From positions 6,902,261 through 6,966,260 of the forward strand of contig NC_133114.1 of the NCBI RefSeq assembly GCF_022965805.1: DNA of 64,000 nucleotides, written 5' to 3'. Positions 36,851 through 48,471 of the stretch are shown piece after piece. Numbering within the stretch: position 1 is the stretch's first letter; every line of letters starts with the position of its first letter. Source of the stretch: Primulina eburnea (taxonomy: Eukaryota; Streptophyta; Magnoliopsida; Lamiales; Gesneriaceae). The notes beneath the pieces are model-generated. The model had not been told where the DNA came from, did not search any database, and saw only the letters and a program-made list of their open reading frames with translations. The position numbers and the translations under genes were made by a program.

Positions 36851-36859
36851 GGCGGGAAA
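36851..36859 (-). promoter_or_regulatory. E2F site upstream of RAD9
   Basis: The minus strand reads TTTCCCGCC, matching the E2F consensus TTTSSCGC, about 55 nt upstream of the RAD9 ATG. E2F sites of this type are known to drive S-phase expression of plant replication and repair genes. Assignment to RAD9 is by position. Confidence 0.7.
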
Positions 36860-38935
36860 AGGTAATGGGCTGCTACATCATAGCACACCAGACACTGAAT
36901 TTATATTATAATTGTAAAAAATAATCTCAAATGTGGAGACTAAATTTGTTGATTAGTCCCTGTGTGTTGGAGATTTTTTATTTGCACTAATTTGACAAAC
37001 ACTAAAATTATTTTCACCCCTAAATTGACAAATTTTGCATATTTTCCCTTCGTAATTCAATTCTAACTTATGTCCTCCCCCAATTTCTTCATCTCAAATG
37101 CAAACGTAAAATCATAATATATCGAGGAGAATGGAACACTGAACCTCCGACCGATGAAACCCACAGATGAATAGACGAAAGCAAGCGATGAAGTCAGTAT
37201 CTCACCTTGGAAAGTAGTATGTTTGTTTGTGCATGTTATTATTGGTTCCCCGCTTGTTATTGTTTGAAATTTGTTGGCTTCTGGATTTGTAGTTGGTTAT
37301 TGAGTGATTTTACAAGCTCTTTTGTGCGATTTGTTGGTGATTTTTGTCTAGTATCGATTTGCTCTTGGTTTTAAGTGTGATTTTTTAGTTATAATTTTTG
37401 AGCTTGGAATTTTTAAAGTGTGTGTCGATGCTATACTTTTCGATTTCAAGCAATAGAATGATTTGCTGAACAAGACAAATGTGGATGTGTACACTAAGAA
37501 GTTTAGACTTAAAAAAATCACGAACACGCACTTAAAACCGGCTAGGATGAAAACATGACAGATCTGACCAATCCTAAGATCCAACCCGTCAAGAAAAAAT
37601 TGGACCCGACCCCCCCCCCCCCCCCCCCCCCCCCCCAACTGCCCACCCAAACACGTCGGGTTCAATCTAGGTTAGAGCCACAAACCTGCTAAACACCGTA
37701 CACGTTTTTAATTCTAGTAATTAGACAACAACAAAACAAGTTCATACTTCCAAACCAAAACATTTTAATAATATACTAACAAAATTTTTTTTTTATTACA
37801 AGTCACAACCTAGTAATTTATACCATTATTAAAAAAAATTAATTATTTCTAAAAAAAAAGAAAAATCAATATATATTAATATAAAAAATAAATAAATTGT
37901 TGTCAATGTATATATCAGGGAGGGTTCATTAAAAGTTGTTACTCGCCCCGAACTTGCTTTTAGACATGTTGTTCAGGTCTATACTTGACTCGAATGAGAC
38001 ATGTTTAATGCTAGTTTAAATTTGAACTATTGTCGTTCCTATAACCAACAATAAATTGCAGCAAAAAATCGCATAATAAAAAGCTGCACAACATTAATAG
38101 CTTGCGAAAATTGAACACAAATGTGACAAATGGAAAAAAAAAATGCAACAAAGCGAACAAACTTTCAATTTTTCAAGGTGGCTGTCTGGCTTCGTCACTT
38201 GCTTTCATCTGATCCACTGTGGATTTCAGTGTTCCTTTCTCCTCGATGTGTTAAGGCTTTACATTATATGTGTTTCAGATGGAGGCTTTACGTTGTCGCG
38301 TTTGAGATGGAGAAATTGGAAGAAGGCTTAAATTATAATTGAACTAAGGAAGACAGATGAGTACACTGGTCAATTAGAGAGCACAAATAACTTTTATTAT
38401 GGGTGGTTCTATATGGTATATCAAAATTTTCAAGTAAAACCGTATGCCGTATCGAAATTTTTGGTATAGAAAAAAAATATACCAACACCATGGTATCAAT
38501 TTCATACAATTTATATAAAAAATTAGGTATAACGAAATTTTGATACGATATCGATATAATACTGTATTTACCATTATTAATTATATTTTTTATTTGTTGT
38601 ATAAATTCTTTTTCACATTTTAATCTATTTGTATACTTATACTGTGTTTTTTTTCAAATCTCGTATCGATACCAAAAACTTTGGTATGGTATACCATTAG
38701 TATCGATATGTTCAGTATTTGTCGTTATGATAAGTGCGGTATACCAAAATTTTCGATATGTTTCACACCTTTACGGTAGACGAAACTATGATATGAAAGT
38801 CTTAATAGTAATTGGGGGATAAAGTTTAAGTTATGAAGCATGATTAGAGAATAATACCAATTTTTTTGGTTATAATGTCTAGGCTTGAAGCGTAGACATT
38901 CCAAACTGATTAGAGATTAGTAAGTACTAATTGTG
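36860..38935. other. Gene-free AT-rich region upstream of RAD9
   Basis: I find no supportable coding frame. It includes the distal RAD9 promoter, a 27-base C run (37610-37636), and a stretch at 38390-38770 with many GGTATACC / CGAAATTTTGGTAT words in both orientations, which looks like an old inverted-repeat element without clear ends. Confidence 0.5.
37610..37636. repeat. C27 homopolymer
   Basis: Twenty-seven consecutive C on the plus strand, preceded by GGACCCGA. Open frames across it are artefacts (poly-Gly on the minus strand). Length is prone to polymerase slippage and sequencing error. Confidence 0.9.
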
Positions 38936-39037
38936 ATATCCAGCCGAGTAAGCATTCTTACAAGTTACATTATTACTTGTCATATTATGATGATGCATGT
39001 TACATTGCCATGTTATGTGCGGCATTTTCATATCCTA

Positions 39038-39381
39038 ATAGTGTACCGATGCACGCGTTGCGTGCTTATATAATAATTTTTATAATTTATTTTATTTATA
39101 TTTAAATAAGGATCAAAATATAATTATAAGAAATAGTGAGGGAATATATTGTAATTTTGATATATAAAAAAAATAAATTGAAAAAGAAAAGAATAAAAAA
39201 ATGATCTTAGAAGGACTTGAACCTACATCCTAAATCACAAATGACAATGATTCTATCCATTGAACTACATATAAATTACATTAAAATTTTAACATATTAG
39301 TAATATATATAATTAATAAAACAGACCATGACACCAAAATTAATTACTCTAAGTGCCTCAAACTTAATAAAGTAGTATAGA
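39038..39381 (-). mobile_element. Short non-autonomous Helitron
   Basis: On the minus strand the 5' end is TCTATACTACTTTATTAAG, close to the conserved plant Helitron start. The 3' end has the hairpin GCACGC-AAC-GCGTGC (39051-39065) followed by 9 nt and CTAT at 39038-39041, where CTAG is expected. Flanking bases are A and T, the standard A/T insertion site. It has no Rep/helicase coding capacity. The interior holds a tRNA-like segment. Confidence 0.68.
39202..39270 (-). other. tRNA-like relic inside the Helitron
   Basis: The minus strand contains TAGTTCAATGGATAGA (A-box-like) and, 30 nt on, GGTTCAAGTCC (B-box-like), followed by T-rich sequence. The acceptor stem does not pair and there is no clear anticodon arm, so this is a tRNA-derived relic or SINE head, not a functional tRNA gene. 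Confidence 0.4.
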
Positions 39382-40454
39382 TTGATCATGTTCTTCTTTG
39401 AGATAGCCTAAATTTAGTAGGGTCGCCCAACCCGTTTTCTTGGATAATCGGGTATCGGGAGCCCTCACTGGGGCTTCGGCAAAGAGTGATACAGTGACTC
39501 AGAACATTACATATCCAATATCTGATTCTAGTGTGGGAGCCACAAACTGATTCTTCGGACCAACGTGCTACATACTTATGCGTTTCTAAATCGAGCACGA
39601 GTTTCCTGTATTTATCCTTGATCACCAGTTATATTGATGCATGCACATATAAGTTTGTATACTCAAATTTACGTAATGGGTAATTTGTAGCTTACGCCCT
39701 TGTGTTTTTTATTGGCCACCCCATTCCCACGGGACGGGTCTAAGCATATTTGGTGTTTTCTCGATGAGGTTTATTAGTTGTTATATTTGGATTTTACTTA
39801 TGTTAATTGATATGGTTGTATAACATTTCAAGACTTCAACATTTATTTCGTGTTTTAAACTGATGAGGTCTCTGATTATCTTTTTTAAGCCTTATTAAGT
39901 TTATTATGCATGCATGCTAGATTGGCTATCAAGAGGATGAGACTATTAACGACAGCTGTGAGTGTTTCGGAGAGCGCCAGAGAGATCACCACCATCATAA
40001 GGATCATAGTGATAGACATCACATGGGCCATGTGAATGTTCTTGACTTCGTAAAGATTGGACGTCCACCTCTTACAAGTGAAGATAGTGCTGATTAAGAC
40101 GAGATTCATGTCCCGAAGGGAATTATAGTGGACATTTATCGATGTTAGGGTCTTATAGAGGCAGGAAATTTAAGACATCTGTCAAGCAAAAGAACCAGGG
40201 TTTACAACGTGGAGAATCTCAACGGCGTCCTCGGGCCTAAGGCCAAGTGCGTGTTTGCACTTAATCAAAAGCATTCAGAGTCCGAGAATGAGATGGTTAT
40301 CGCCAGTACATTTCTTTTATGCAGTTTAGAGTTTCTTGCTATGCCCCTTGTTAAAATATTTCTAAGTACTTTAAGTTTCGATGATAGGAAAATAACAACA
40401 TGGAGCTGTTTAAGGTCCATCAGCTCTTTAAATATAATTTCAATTTTCTGACCA

Positions 40455-41110
40455 CTAGACCACTTCAAGCCATTCAGACAAGAGATATATAAGTTCAAGC
40501 TGTTCTGACAAGAAAATCAAGCCGAAGATTAATTGTCTGAACGCAAGCTACAATACATCATTTATCAAATTAAACTGACAGGTTTTCCAAGATCTCAAAC
40601 CGTTGAAAGTCAAGCCACACTACCACCGATCATATATGAGTTAATTCAAATAGGATACTCATGAATTCAAGCCGTTCAACAGCTGCGCGCCAATATCATA
40701 CCAACGACAAAAATCTACATAATTCGAACATCATGTGTTAGCTTTAAGAAAAGCAAGAGTTTAAAGTCACAAAAGCACACGGAACATTAAATGAGCATTT
40801 AATAATACATACGACGTATGAAAGTGACATGTCCATTATGTCGGGTGATAGTACATTTGACTGTTGAAAAGAAAATCCGACAGTTAGAGCTTTTCAACTA
40901 TAAATATATAGAACTTTGAAAAGAAAAAGAATATGGAATCCATCAAAGAAATTATCTCAAACCTGCATATTTCAAGATTTCGATCGCAACTAATCTCCCG
41001 TTTTCAAGCTGCTCATTCAAGTACACGCTTATCAGAACTTATCAGATCATCAACAATCAATCTGTGCTAACCAACAGCTCAAGTTGTCAAACCGACCATT
41101 GAGTTATTGT
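40455..41110 (+). repeat. LTR-like fragment with TATA motif
   Basis: Contains repeated CAAGC(C/T)GTTC/TTCAAGCC words and TATAAATATATA at 40899-40910, as in a Pol II promoter, followed by about 200 bp of leader-like sequence. It looks like part of a retrotransposon LTR, but borders and family are unclear. Confidence 0.35.
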
Positions 41111-42267
41111 GTTGTTGTCTAATGAACCGAGGGTTCTTAAACTTTAACGTCCAAAATCACCTACGTAAACCACATGCATGCAAATGAATTAAATTACATA
41201 ATTATTTTATTTAATTGATTTTAAATGCTTACTTGATGCATATTATATGATTAAGGATGTGATTGCATGATTAAATGATTATATGACATGATTTTATGAA
41301 ATTGAAAATTTTACCCGAATATTCGATAATAGGCCGGGGAAAGGAGACCGAGGACGACCAAGACAAAATAAATATTTTTCATTAAATATTTTCAAGGCTT
41401 ATTAATATGATTAAAAATGATTAGTTTTTTTTCTAAAAATTATAGAGTTTAAATTATTTTACGAGACGAGCTCCATTTTACCTGGAAAGCCGGTTTTAGG
41501 CAAACAAGGAACTTTTAAAATATCAAATGCATTATTTTTGAAAACTAAATTTTAAAAACTTTTATTTTTCAACTAAATAAGTGTTATTTGGCCCAATTTA
41601 ACTAATTTGAGTAGGCTCAATTGCTCCTAGTCCTATACTTGAAGGCCCAAAACCTAAACCCATTATCATGCAAATTAAATCTATAAAAATTACAAACCTA
41701 GGTCTTTTGAAGATTAAACCAGCCGACACCAGCACACACAACACGCACTAAATTTTCAAAAAATTTAAGGAGGAAAAGCTAGGGTTCTACGTCGTCCATT
41801 CGTCTCTTTTCGTTCCCCTCGTCAACGATCGTATATTCGAACGTTTTAAACGCAAATGCACGTTTTCTAAACCTTTTTACGCAACATTAAAATCATATTA
41901 TGCATGTTTTAATTATTTTACATGAAAAATATTATATGTTCGATGGTTTAACGATACGATGATTATTTTCAAAAGATTTGACGTTTTTACGCTTGTTTCT
42001 TTAACGCTATGATTCCTAAGGACACACTACCATTAGGAGGTGTTTTAGGGACGTGAAAAGAGTCGTTAGGGGATGAAATACACGCTGGAACTCGAGCTTG
42101 GCCAAGGAGAAGAGACCTAGGGTTTTCCTAGCCTATCCGATGAGGAAGAAGGCTCGGCTATGGTTGGGATGCTTGCGGCTCAGCCAGGGCTAGTTTGGGC
42201 TCGTGAGGGTCATGGTCAGGGGTTTGGTAGGGTCCTGGCAAGGCTAGGACCGTGGTCTATCAAGAAC

Positions 42268-42297
42268 GGAAGAGTCCACGATCGCATGGACTCTTCC
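42268..42297. repeat. 11-bp perfect stem with 8-nt loop (family C LTR)
   Basis: GGAAGAGTCCA (42268-42278), CGATCGCA, then TGGACTCTTCC (42287-42297). A second, weaker palindromic stretch (GGATCGTGAATCGCGATC) follows at about 42307. Confidence 0.85.
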
Positions 42298-42890
42298 CAT
42301 GCGCATGGATCGTGAATCGCGATCAGGTGCTACATGAGGGTCAGGGCTCGGTCTAGGATGGTCCATTAGGGTCTAGGGAGGATGTTCAGGGTGTGGCTTG
42401 ATGGTGGCTCGAGCAAACATAAGGAGGACTCGCGCGGCTCTTGTTCATGTGCGCCATGTGCAGTGCATGTGCTAGGTGCTAGTCAGCTGAGTTAGGCTTG
42501 GTCAGTGAGGGTCCATGAGGATCGGTGGAAGGGCTGATCCATGATGGTCAGGTGGTGGCTCGACAAAATCGAGCCGTGGCTCAATATGTTAGGATAGGGT
42601 TTCGGTCGAGGCTAGGAATAAGAAAGGGTTTCAAACCATGGTCTACGGGGGTTGATTCATGGTTCACGAGGGTATTTTAGGTATAAAATGTCTATGTATA
42701 AAATTTGGAAAGAAAATATTAAAGTTTGAATTAATCCGGGAATAAAACGCTTCACGAATTAGTAATTAAAGAATTAAATCGAAATACTCAAATTACGTCA
42801 ATAAAAATATTAAAAATGTAATTTAAGCTTAAATAATTATTTGGGAGGGTCTAGCGTAAATAAAAATAAGAAAAATTCAAAATCGAGAAA

Positions 42891-42895
42891 TTTTA
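42891..42895. other. Target site duplication of element B (left)
   Basis: TTTTA, repeated at 59295-59299. Confidence 0.9.
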
Positions 42896-43423
42896 TGTGG
42901 GGACCCGGACGCTAATCAAGCTCTTAATCATAATTGGGACTAATTAATCAATTATAAACAGGGTCTAAAATTTTTTTCTTTTAATAAACCAAGCGGAAAC
43001 GTAATGTAATTCAATTCAAATTACATATTAAACATAAACATACACATCCTGTATGATCTACAAGTATTCAACTAGGTTTCACTACTACAATCAAGTAATA
43101 AAACCTATCTATGTCCAAGTCCGGAATCACCACGCTAATCTCGATCTTTCTTCACCTCTGTGACCCTGAATCTGTCCCACCTGTTGTCATGCACACATAC
43201 AAAACAAGACAACAGCCGGATAACTCCGGTGAGAATAAATCCCAGTATAAACAATGTAAACATGCAATCATATAAAAACATATATAAAAGCATATAATTA
43301 ACATTCATAACATGTATCAAATCAGAAACATAAATCAATAACAAGTAATGAATCACACTCAGACTCAAACAACGCGTCGTCTCAGACTCGACTCAACTCT
43401 AACCTAGGGATCCCGATGTCTGG

Positions 43424-43755
43424 GCGAAACAGCCACAGAATTGACGACTCAGTCAAGATTTAAGCGAATCAGCCAATAGCAAGGCGAAACAGCCGATAGC
43501 TAGACGAATCAGTCAATAGATAGACGAATCAGTCAATATATAGACGAATCAGTCAATAAATAAGCGAATCAGCCAATAGCTAGGCGAAACAGCCGATAGC
43601 TAGACGAATCAGTCAATAGATAGACGAATCAGTCAATATATAGACGAATCAGTCAATAAATAAGCGAATCAGCCAATAGCTAGGCGAAACAGCCGATAGC
43701 TAGACGAATCAGTCGGTGACTAGGCAACTCAGCCAATGACTAAACAATTCAGCAG
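43424..43755. repeat. ~20-bp tandem repeats TAGACGAATCAGTCAATA (B, 3' LTR)
   Basis: Roughly 17 imperfect units alternating GCGAA(A/T)CAGCC and ACGAATCAGTC cores. A larger block of about 114 bp (from GCGAATCAGCCAATAGCTAGG through AATAAATAA) is itself duplicated. Confidence 0.9.
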
Positions 43756-44465
43756 TCAATACATGCAGTTGCTATAAATCAATAGACTACAAACATCAAT
43801 CTCAACAATTACAAATATCAATGTAATAACTAAGTATGTGATTTAGGGAGACTCGAGTCAAACCTTACTCGAGTTGTGCAATCCCAACACAACATTAATT
43901 TATACCTTTCTTTCTGCTATTCTGACTCTGTCGAAGTCTCGAACTCAAGTCCTGTCAATACTCAATCTGACAATAACAATATCGAGGGTACGCTATCAAT
44001 ACACCACTCAATCAACATTGGATATAATCAGAATTCTACCAAATTCTGTTTCAACAACATAACGTCATAATTTCAATATATCCAGTACTACCATATCGGT
44101 CAGATATCAATCCCAACATCTCATAATCAATAACAACTCAACTCTGATATCATATCAAATCTGAAAATCATAACAATTCCATATGGTATCTGTTCTTCAG
44201 TCCGGTTTCGATTATATGATGTCTAACATGCCAAGAACATCATATATAAATCATATCAGATTCTGACAATACCATAATTTCAGAACATGTTAAAACGTAG
44301 CAAAACTTACGTCCAGTCGTAACCTACGTCGATAGGAACTCAATACCGAAGTCGGATTCAGAATCGGACGGGCGGATTTCTCAGAAAAGGCGTAAGGATT
44401 TTGCAATCCCTTCCCCGGCCCTTTCTCTGAATTCCTCTCTTTTAATTCTGAGAGAATTCGTGCAT

Positions 44466-44468
<3 letters not shown>

Positions 44469-44512
<44 letters not shown>
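44469..44512. repeat. (TA)22 microsatellite (B, 3' LTR)
   Basis: Pure TA run in the LTR, just downstream of the GC-rich box array in element orientation; position and sequence suggest it may serve as the TATA region of the LTR promoter. The other LTR has about 49 bp. Confidence 0.9.
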
Positions 44513-44513
<1 letters not shown>

Positions 44514-44562
44514 TAACGTACATGCAAAACGCCGAGTGGCACTTCCTTCACGCGACACGCCT

Positions 44563-44775
44563 CGCGCTCGAGCGGTAAGAAAGTACCGCTCGGGCGCGAG
44601 CTCGGCGCTCGGGCGGTGACAATCTGCCGCCCGGGCGCGAGGCTCTCTGTCCGGATGCTCCTCCATTGGCGCTCGAGCGGTAGTATTCTACCGCTCGGGC
44701 GCCACACCTTCTGCCCGAGACTCACTCTTGCTGGACATTGGCGCTCGGGCGGTCTCTTTCTACCGCTCGGGCGCC
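44563..44775. repeat. Four-unit GC-rich hairpin array (B, 3' LTR)
   Basis: Units at 44563-44598, 44604-44639, 44668-44703 and 44740-44775. Each is a 14-nt left arm like GGCGCTCGAGCGGT, an 8-nt spacer, and the reverse-complement-like right arm ACCGCTCGGGCGCC. Spacers are all exactly 8 nt but differ in sequence (AAGAAAGT, GACAATCT, AGTATTCT, CTCTTTCT). Confidence 0.93.
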
Positions 44776-44928
44776 AACAATTCTGCCCAAAAATCACATA
44801 ATTCATATGTGTTAACCAATCTGGTCTCGGAGTGGTCCAACTATACTCACATCCGTTCATCGTCGATAAATCATCTCAGATTACGTTAATCATCTCAGAT
44901 TACGTTAATCAAATTCTTGGGCATTACA

Positions 44929-45507
44929 TTTCTTCCCCCCTAAGATACGATTTCGTCCTCGAAATCACATGCAATCAATCGTATCAATAAGAAGGTATAT
45001 CACAAAACTGAATAGAAAACTCACATCAGTTAAATAACTCGGGGAATATTTGTCTCATGTCTGACTCTATTTCCCAAGTATCTTCTTCTATGCCCTGACG
45101 ACTTCACTGAATCCTCATATGAAGCATCAATAAAGATAGTTCTCATCTCAATAAAGAGGAAATCACCATTTCTTTTCGTACAACATTTTGAAAGAAGCCA
45201 TTTCAATACTCGTCTGATAGCTATTGTTGTACGAACTCACAAAGTGGCAGTGTATCTTGCCAGCTAGCACTAAAATCAAGCACTACTGTTCTCAGTATAT
45301 CCTCCACTGTCTGGATCGTCTACTCAGACTATCCATCGGTCTATGGATGATATGTGATACTAAGATATTACTTCGTCCCTAGAGCCTACTGCAAACTCTA
45401 CCCAAAGTGCGATATAGACCGAGGATCATGGTCTAAAACAATCGGCTTTGGCACTCTAGGCAGTGTGACTACCTTTCTGACATAAATCTCAGTCATCTGG
45501 TCATGTC
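44929..45507 (-). pseudogene. Integrase C-terminal part of element B, degenerate
   Basis: Next to the PPT, broken minus-strand frames follow gypsy integrase order: the catalytic segment, a stretch matching LPLCEF near 45250, then a chromodomain-like WEIESDMR end near 45070. There are several stops. The copia insertion at 45503-45507 splits it from the N-terminal half at 54891-55300. Confidence 0.7.
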
Positions 45508-47663
45508 TGAAAGCGGACCGGTTACGGTGGCCGGAAGCGCAACGGAAGCTCAAAAATTTTATTTTTCATACAAAAATTTCGGCCACCCCTAAATCTTGTG
45601 CAACAAATACAATAAAACACAAAAATGTCATACATAGGGTGTTTTAAAGAAATATACCTATCAATCTCAAGAGATTGATTATGGCTCCAACTTTGTTGTC
45701 AAACAACAAAGCTCTTGAAAGGTAGAAACTATCTTCAAGCTTTCCAATGAGCACTCCTTGCTCAACTATTAAGCCCACCACCAACTAGGTAGATCCCCTC
45801 AAATATTGCACTAGAAATATTTGAGGATTTTTCAAAGAGAAGTGTGTTTTCTTCAACAAATTGAAGAACACAAAAATGGAGAAAAATGGGAGAGAATAAG
45901 GGTTCAAAGTTTCGGCCAACTCATGCTTAGAATGGAGGAGGGAAGAGTTCTCTTGGGGTTGCAAAAAGTTGATACAAAAAGTTGCATGCCAACCATTATT
46001 TTAATCAAAAGTATTCCCCAACTCTTCACCTCCCATGCATGCATACAATATAGTTTTTAATCAAATTAAAAACTTTGGACTAAATTTAATTATCTCAAAC
46101 ATATTTGAGACTAATTAAACATTACTTGAATTTACCCAAGTCCCACTAGTTTAAATAATTATTTTAATTGAGCTCTACAAGACTCAATATTATTTAATTA
46201 ATCCAACACTTGAATTAATTTAATTATTTGGGCTCTACTAGGCCCACTAGTGTTTAATTAATTCAACACTTGAATTAATTTAATTTAGTCCATAATAATG
46301 TTTATGAAAATCACAATTTTCAAAAACATTAGTCACTTGGCCAAATTTTAATTCTAGGAACACTTCCATAAATTAAAATTTATATTTCTCTCATAGAAGT
46401 CATACTTCTATTTTTCTTTACACTTATAAACACATTTATAAGCCGTTCAACACTTTGAACTATTTTCTCCTTTATAGAAGTCATACTTCTAATTTTCCTT
46501 ACGCTTATAAACTCCTTTATAAGCCGTTCAACACATTGAACTATTTTTTCACTTCTCATCGGGATTTACAAAGCTAGTACTTGTGTGGCCCTCAATGGTT
46601 CATTGATACAACTAGCCGTGGGTTCACATCTCCATGTGATTCGGACTAAACATGTCCTTATTCGAGCATACCCCAATTGCTCCATTCTTACTTATCAACT
46701 TCTTGATAGTAAGAACGTCAGAACTCAAGTCTGATAGTACCCAACCAATCACGTTAAACGCCTAGCAGCATCGCTTACGTGATTCCCTAGGTATCACATG
46801 ATAGTGCCTGCAAGAACCATTCTATTATGGTTAGCGTACAGTACGGTCCCTTCAACTCATATATCCCGACCGATTCGACAACCATTGGTTTATCGAGAGT
46901 TGTCAATGAATCGATACTATGTGTCATGTTGTAGTTGCATCAATGGTGTAATCTATGAAACCCCTTTCATAATTACAACCATACTCTGGCCAGAGATTTC
47001 AACCTACATACACATGATAACACATAGGATATCCATACCCGAAGGTAAGCGGTGAATCCCCGACTACAATGCATCGACTCCTATGTGTTTCGACAGAACA
47101 CCCAACCTTGCCACCTGATGACCCCATGAGAGTCGGTAAACAAGTCAAAGTGTAATTCTAGCACATAGAGTCTCAATGTTGTCCCGGGTCATAAGGACTA
47201 ATTCTGTACAACCATAAACCAGGACTTTTCCACTCGATAAGTGAGAACCACTTGGAAAGTCCTTTAATGGAGGGTTGTTCAGTGCACTCTACCAGGAGCA
47301 CCTATCTGCATGCTCGGACATCACAATGTCCCCTACCAATGAAACATGGTACTCACATCGCAGATACTAGTCTCTAACTCGAGCGGCCTATATCCTTCTT
47401 AGTGGCGGCTGAATCGACTAGGAACGGTTTAGAATATACAGTATTACAAATATGAGTTTCATGATACTCATCATATGAGCATCTCATATTCTTTCTACTA
47501 TTTGTATATTCAAGGGCTTTATCTATGGAGCTAGCATGGGTATACAGATAAAGATTTGCCAAAATAATAATTTCAAATATTATTAAAATAAAGACTGCTT
47601 ATTCATAGAGTTTCATTGTGAACACTCGGCCAACACTTGGCTCGACGGGCACCTACTCTAACA
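45508..47663 (-). repeat. 3' LTR of young copia
   Basis: 2156 bp, TGAAAGCGGACC...CTCTAACA. Differences from the 5' LTR that I noticed are single bases near 45913, 45929, 47060, 47426 and 47527. Confidence 0.95.
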
Positions 47664-47677
47664 ATCTCCCACTTGCA

Positions 47678-48163
47678 CTAGAGCCAACTACCCATATGCT
47701 TAAAACCCATTGATTCGCGATGCTTGTCGAATAATGGTCCAGGTAAAGGCTTAGCTAGTGGATCAACAACATTATCTGCGGAGCCGACTGTGTCAAAAGA
47801 CACTTCTCTACTTTCCACAATCTCTCCGAGGATGTGGAACTTTCTCAATACGAGTTTGGATTTCTGATGAGACCTAGGCTCCTTTGCTTGAGCTATAGCT
47901 CCCGTGTTGTCACACAACACCGGGATAGGAGCAACTCCATTAGGAATGACGCCCAACTCTTGGACGAAATTCCTTATCCAAACAGCCTCCCTTGCTGCAT
48001 CTGATGCAGCAATGTATTCGGCCTCTGTGCTGGAATCCGTAATATTGTCTTGCTTGGAACTCTTCCAAGAGACTGCAGCACCATTGAGCATGAATACAAA
48101 ACCAGAGGTTGACTTCGAGTCATCGATATCGCTTTGGAAGCTAGAGTCGGTATAGCCTTCCAA
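47678..48163 (-). pseudogene. Copia RNase H domain
   Basis: A 161-residue frame with typical copia RNase H landmarks: [24 protein letters not shown], the ISWKSSKQ-like [26 protein letters not shown] and CDNTGAI. The catalytic acidic residues in those motifs are present. It ends with a conserved MGLKHMGSWL-like tail (GFKHMGSWL). It is separated from RT by stops. Confidence 0.88.
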
Positions 48164-48471
48164 TTTTAGTTCTCCACCCCATAGACCAAGAACACTTTAT
48201 TGGTCCTTCTCAACTACTTGAGGATGTCTTTCACAGCATTCAGGTGTGGAAGACCAGGGTTCGAATGATATCATTTCACTACATATAGTGCAAACGCCAC
48301 GTCAGGACGTGTAGATATCATCCCATACATGATATTACCAATTTCCGAAGCATACGGAATGCGTGTCATCGCCACTATCTCTGCATCTGTCTTGGGAGAC
48401 AGACTTGGATAGGGACACGCCATGACACACTGGTAGATGTCCTCTCATGGACTCATCCATCGAGAACTGCT

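Larger units (their letters stand above)
38936..40450 (+). pseudogene. Old gypsy fragment: LTR-like DNA and gag/protease relics
   Basis: Starting around TGTGATATCCAGCC there is LTR-like sequence, interrupted by a Helitron (39038-39381). From about 39900 broken plus-strand frames resemble a gag tail (histidine- and arginine-rich) and, at 40209-40330, a gypsy protease lead-in (KCVFALNQ, then a degenerate segment in the place where the Asp-Thr-Gly motif would be). Strongly decayed; family uncertain. Confidence 0.4.
41120..42895 (+). repeat. Family C gypsy LTR, left half (host of element B)
   Basis: About 1.8 kb with no coding frame, G-rich around 42060-42700, continuing at 59300 after element B and one TTTTA are removed. 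The continuation contains CATTAGGCTCACTAGGTTTGAATGATG, which parallels the end region of family A LTRs, so this is probably another Tekay-like LTR. Borders unknown. Confidence 0.5.
42896..44928 (-). repeat. 3' LTR of element B
   Basis: 2033 bp, TGTGGGGACCC...GGCATTACA. In element orientation (descending coordinates) it has the GC-rich box array (44775-44563), then (TA)n (44512-44469), then the ~20-bp AATCAG tandem repeats (43755-43424). Nearly identical to 57258-59294, differing at scattered single bases and TA-run length. Confidence 0.93.

Noticed and set aside
37348..37665. 105-codon minus-strand frame with poly-Gly
   Set aside because: Created by the C27 homopolymer; no similarity to a known family that I can see.
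38130..38342. 70-codon plus-strand frame in the gene-free region
   Set aside because: Two overlapping frames of similar length, no domain, no splice or context support.
39202..39270. Functional tRNA gene
   Set aside because: A- and B-box-like words are present but the acceptor stem and anticodon arm do not form.
44290..44860. Open frames across (TA)n and the hairpin array in B LTRs (also 58652-59226)
   Set aside because: Tyr-Ile repeats from the TA tract and Arg/Pro-rich runs from GC boxes; these are LTR shadows.
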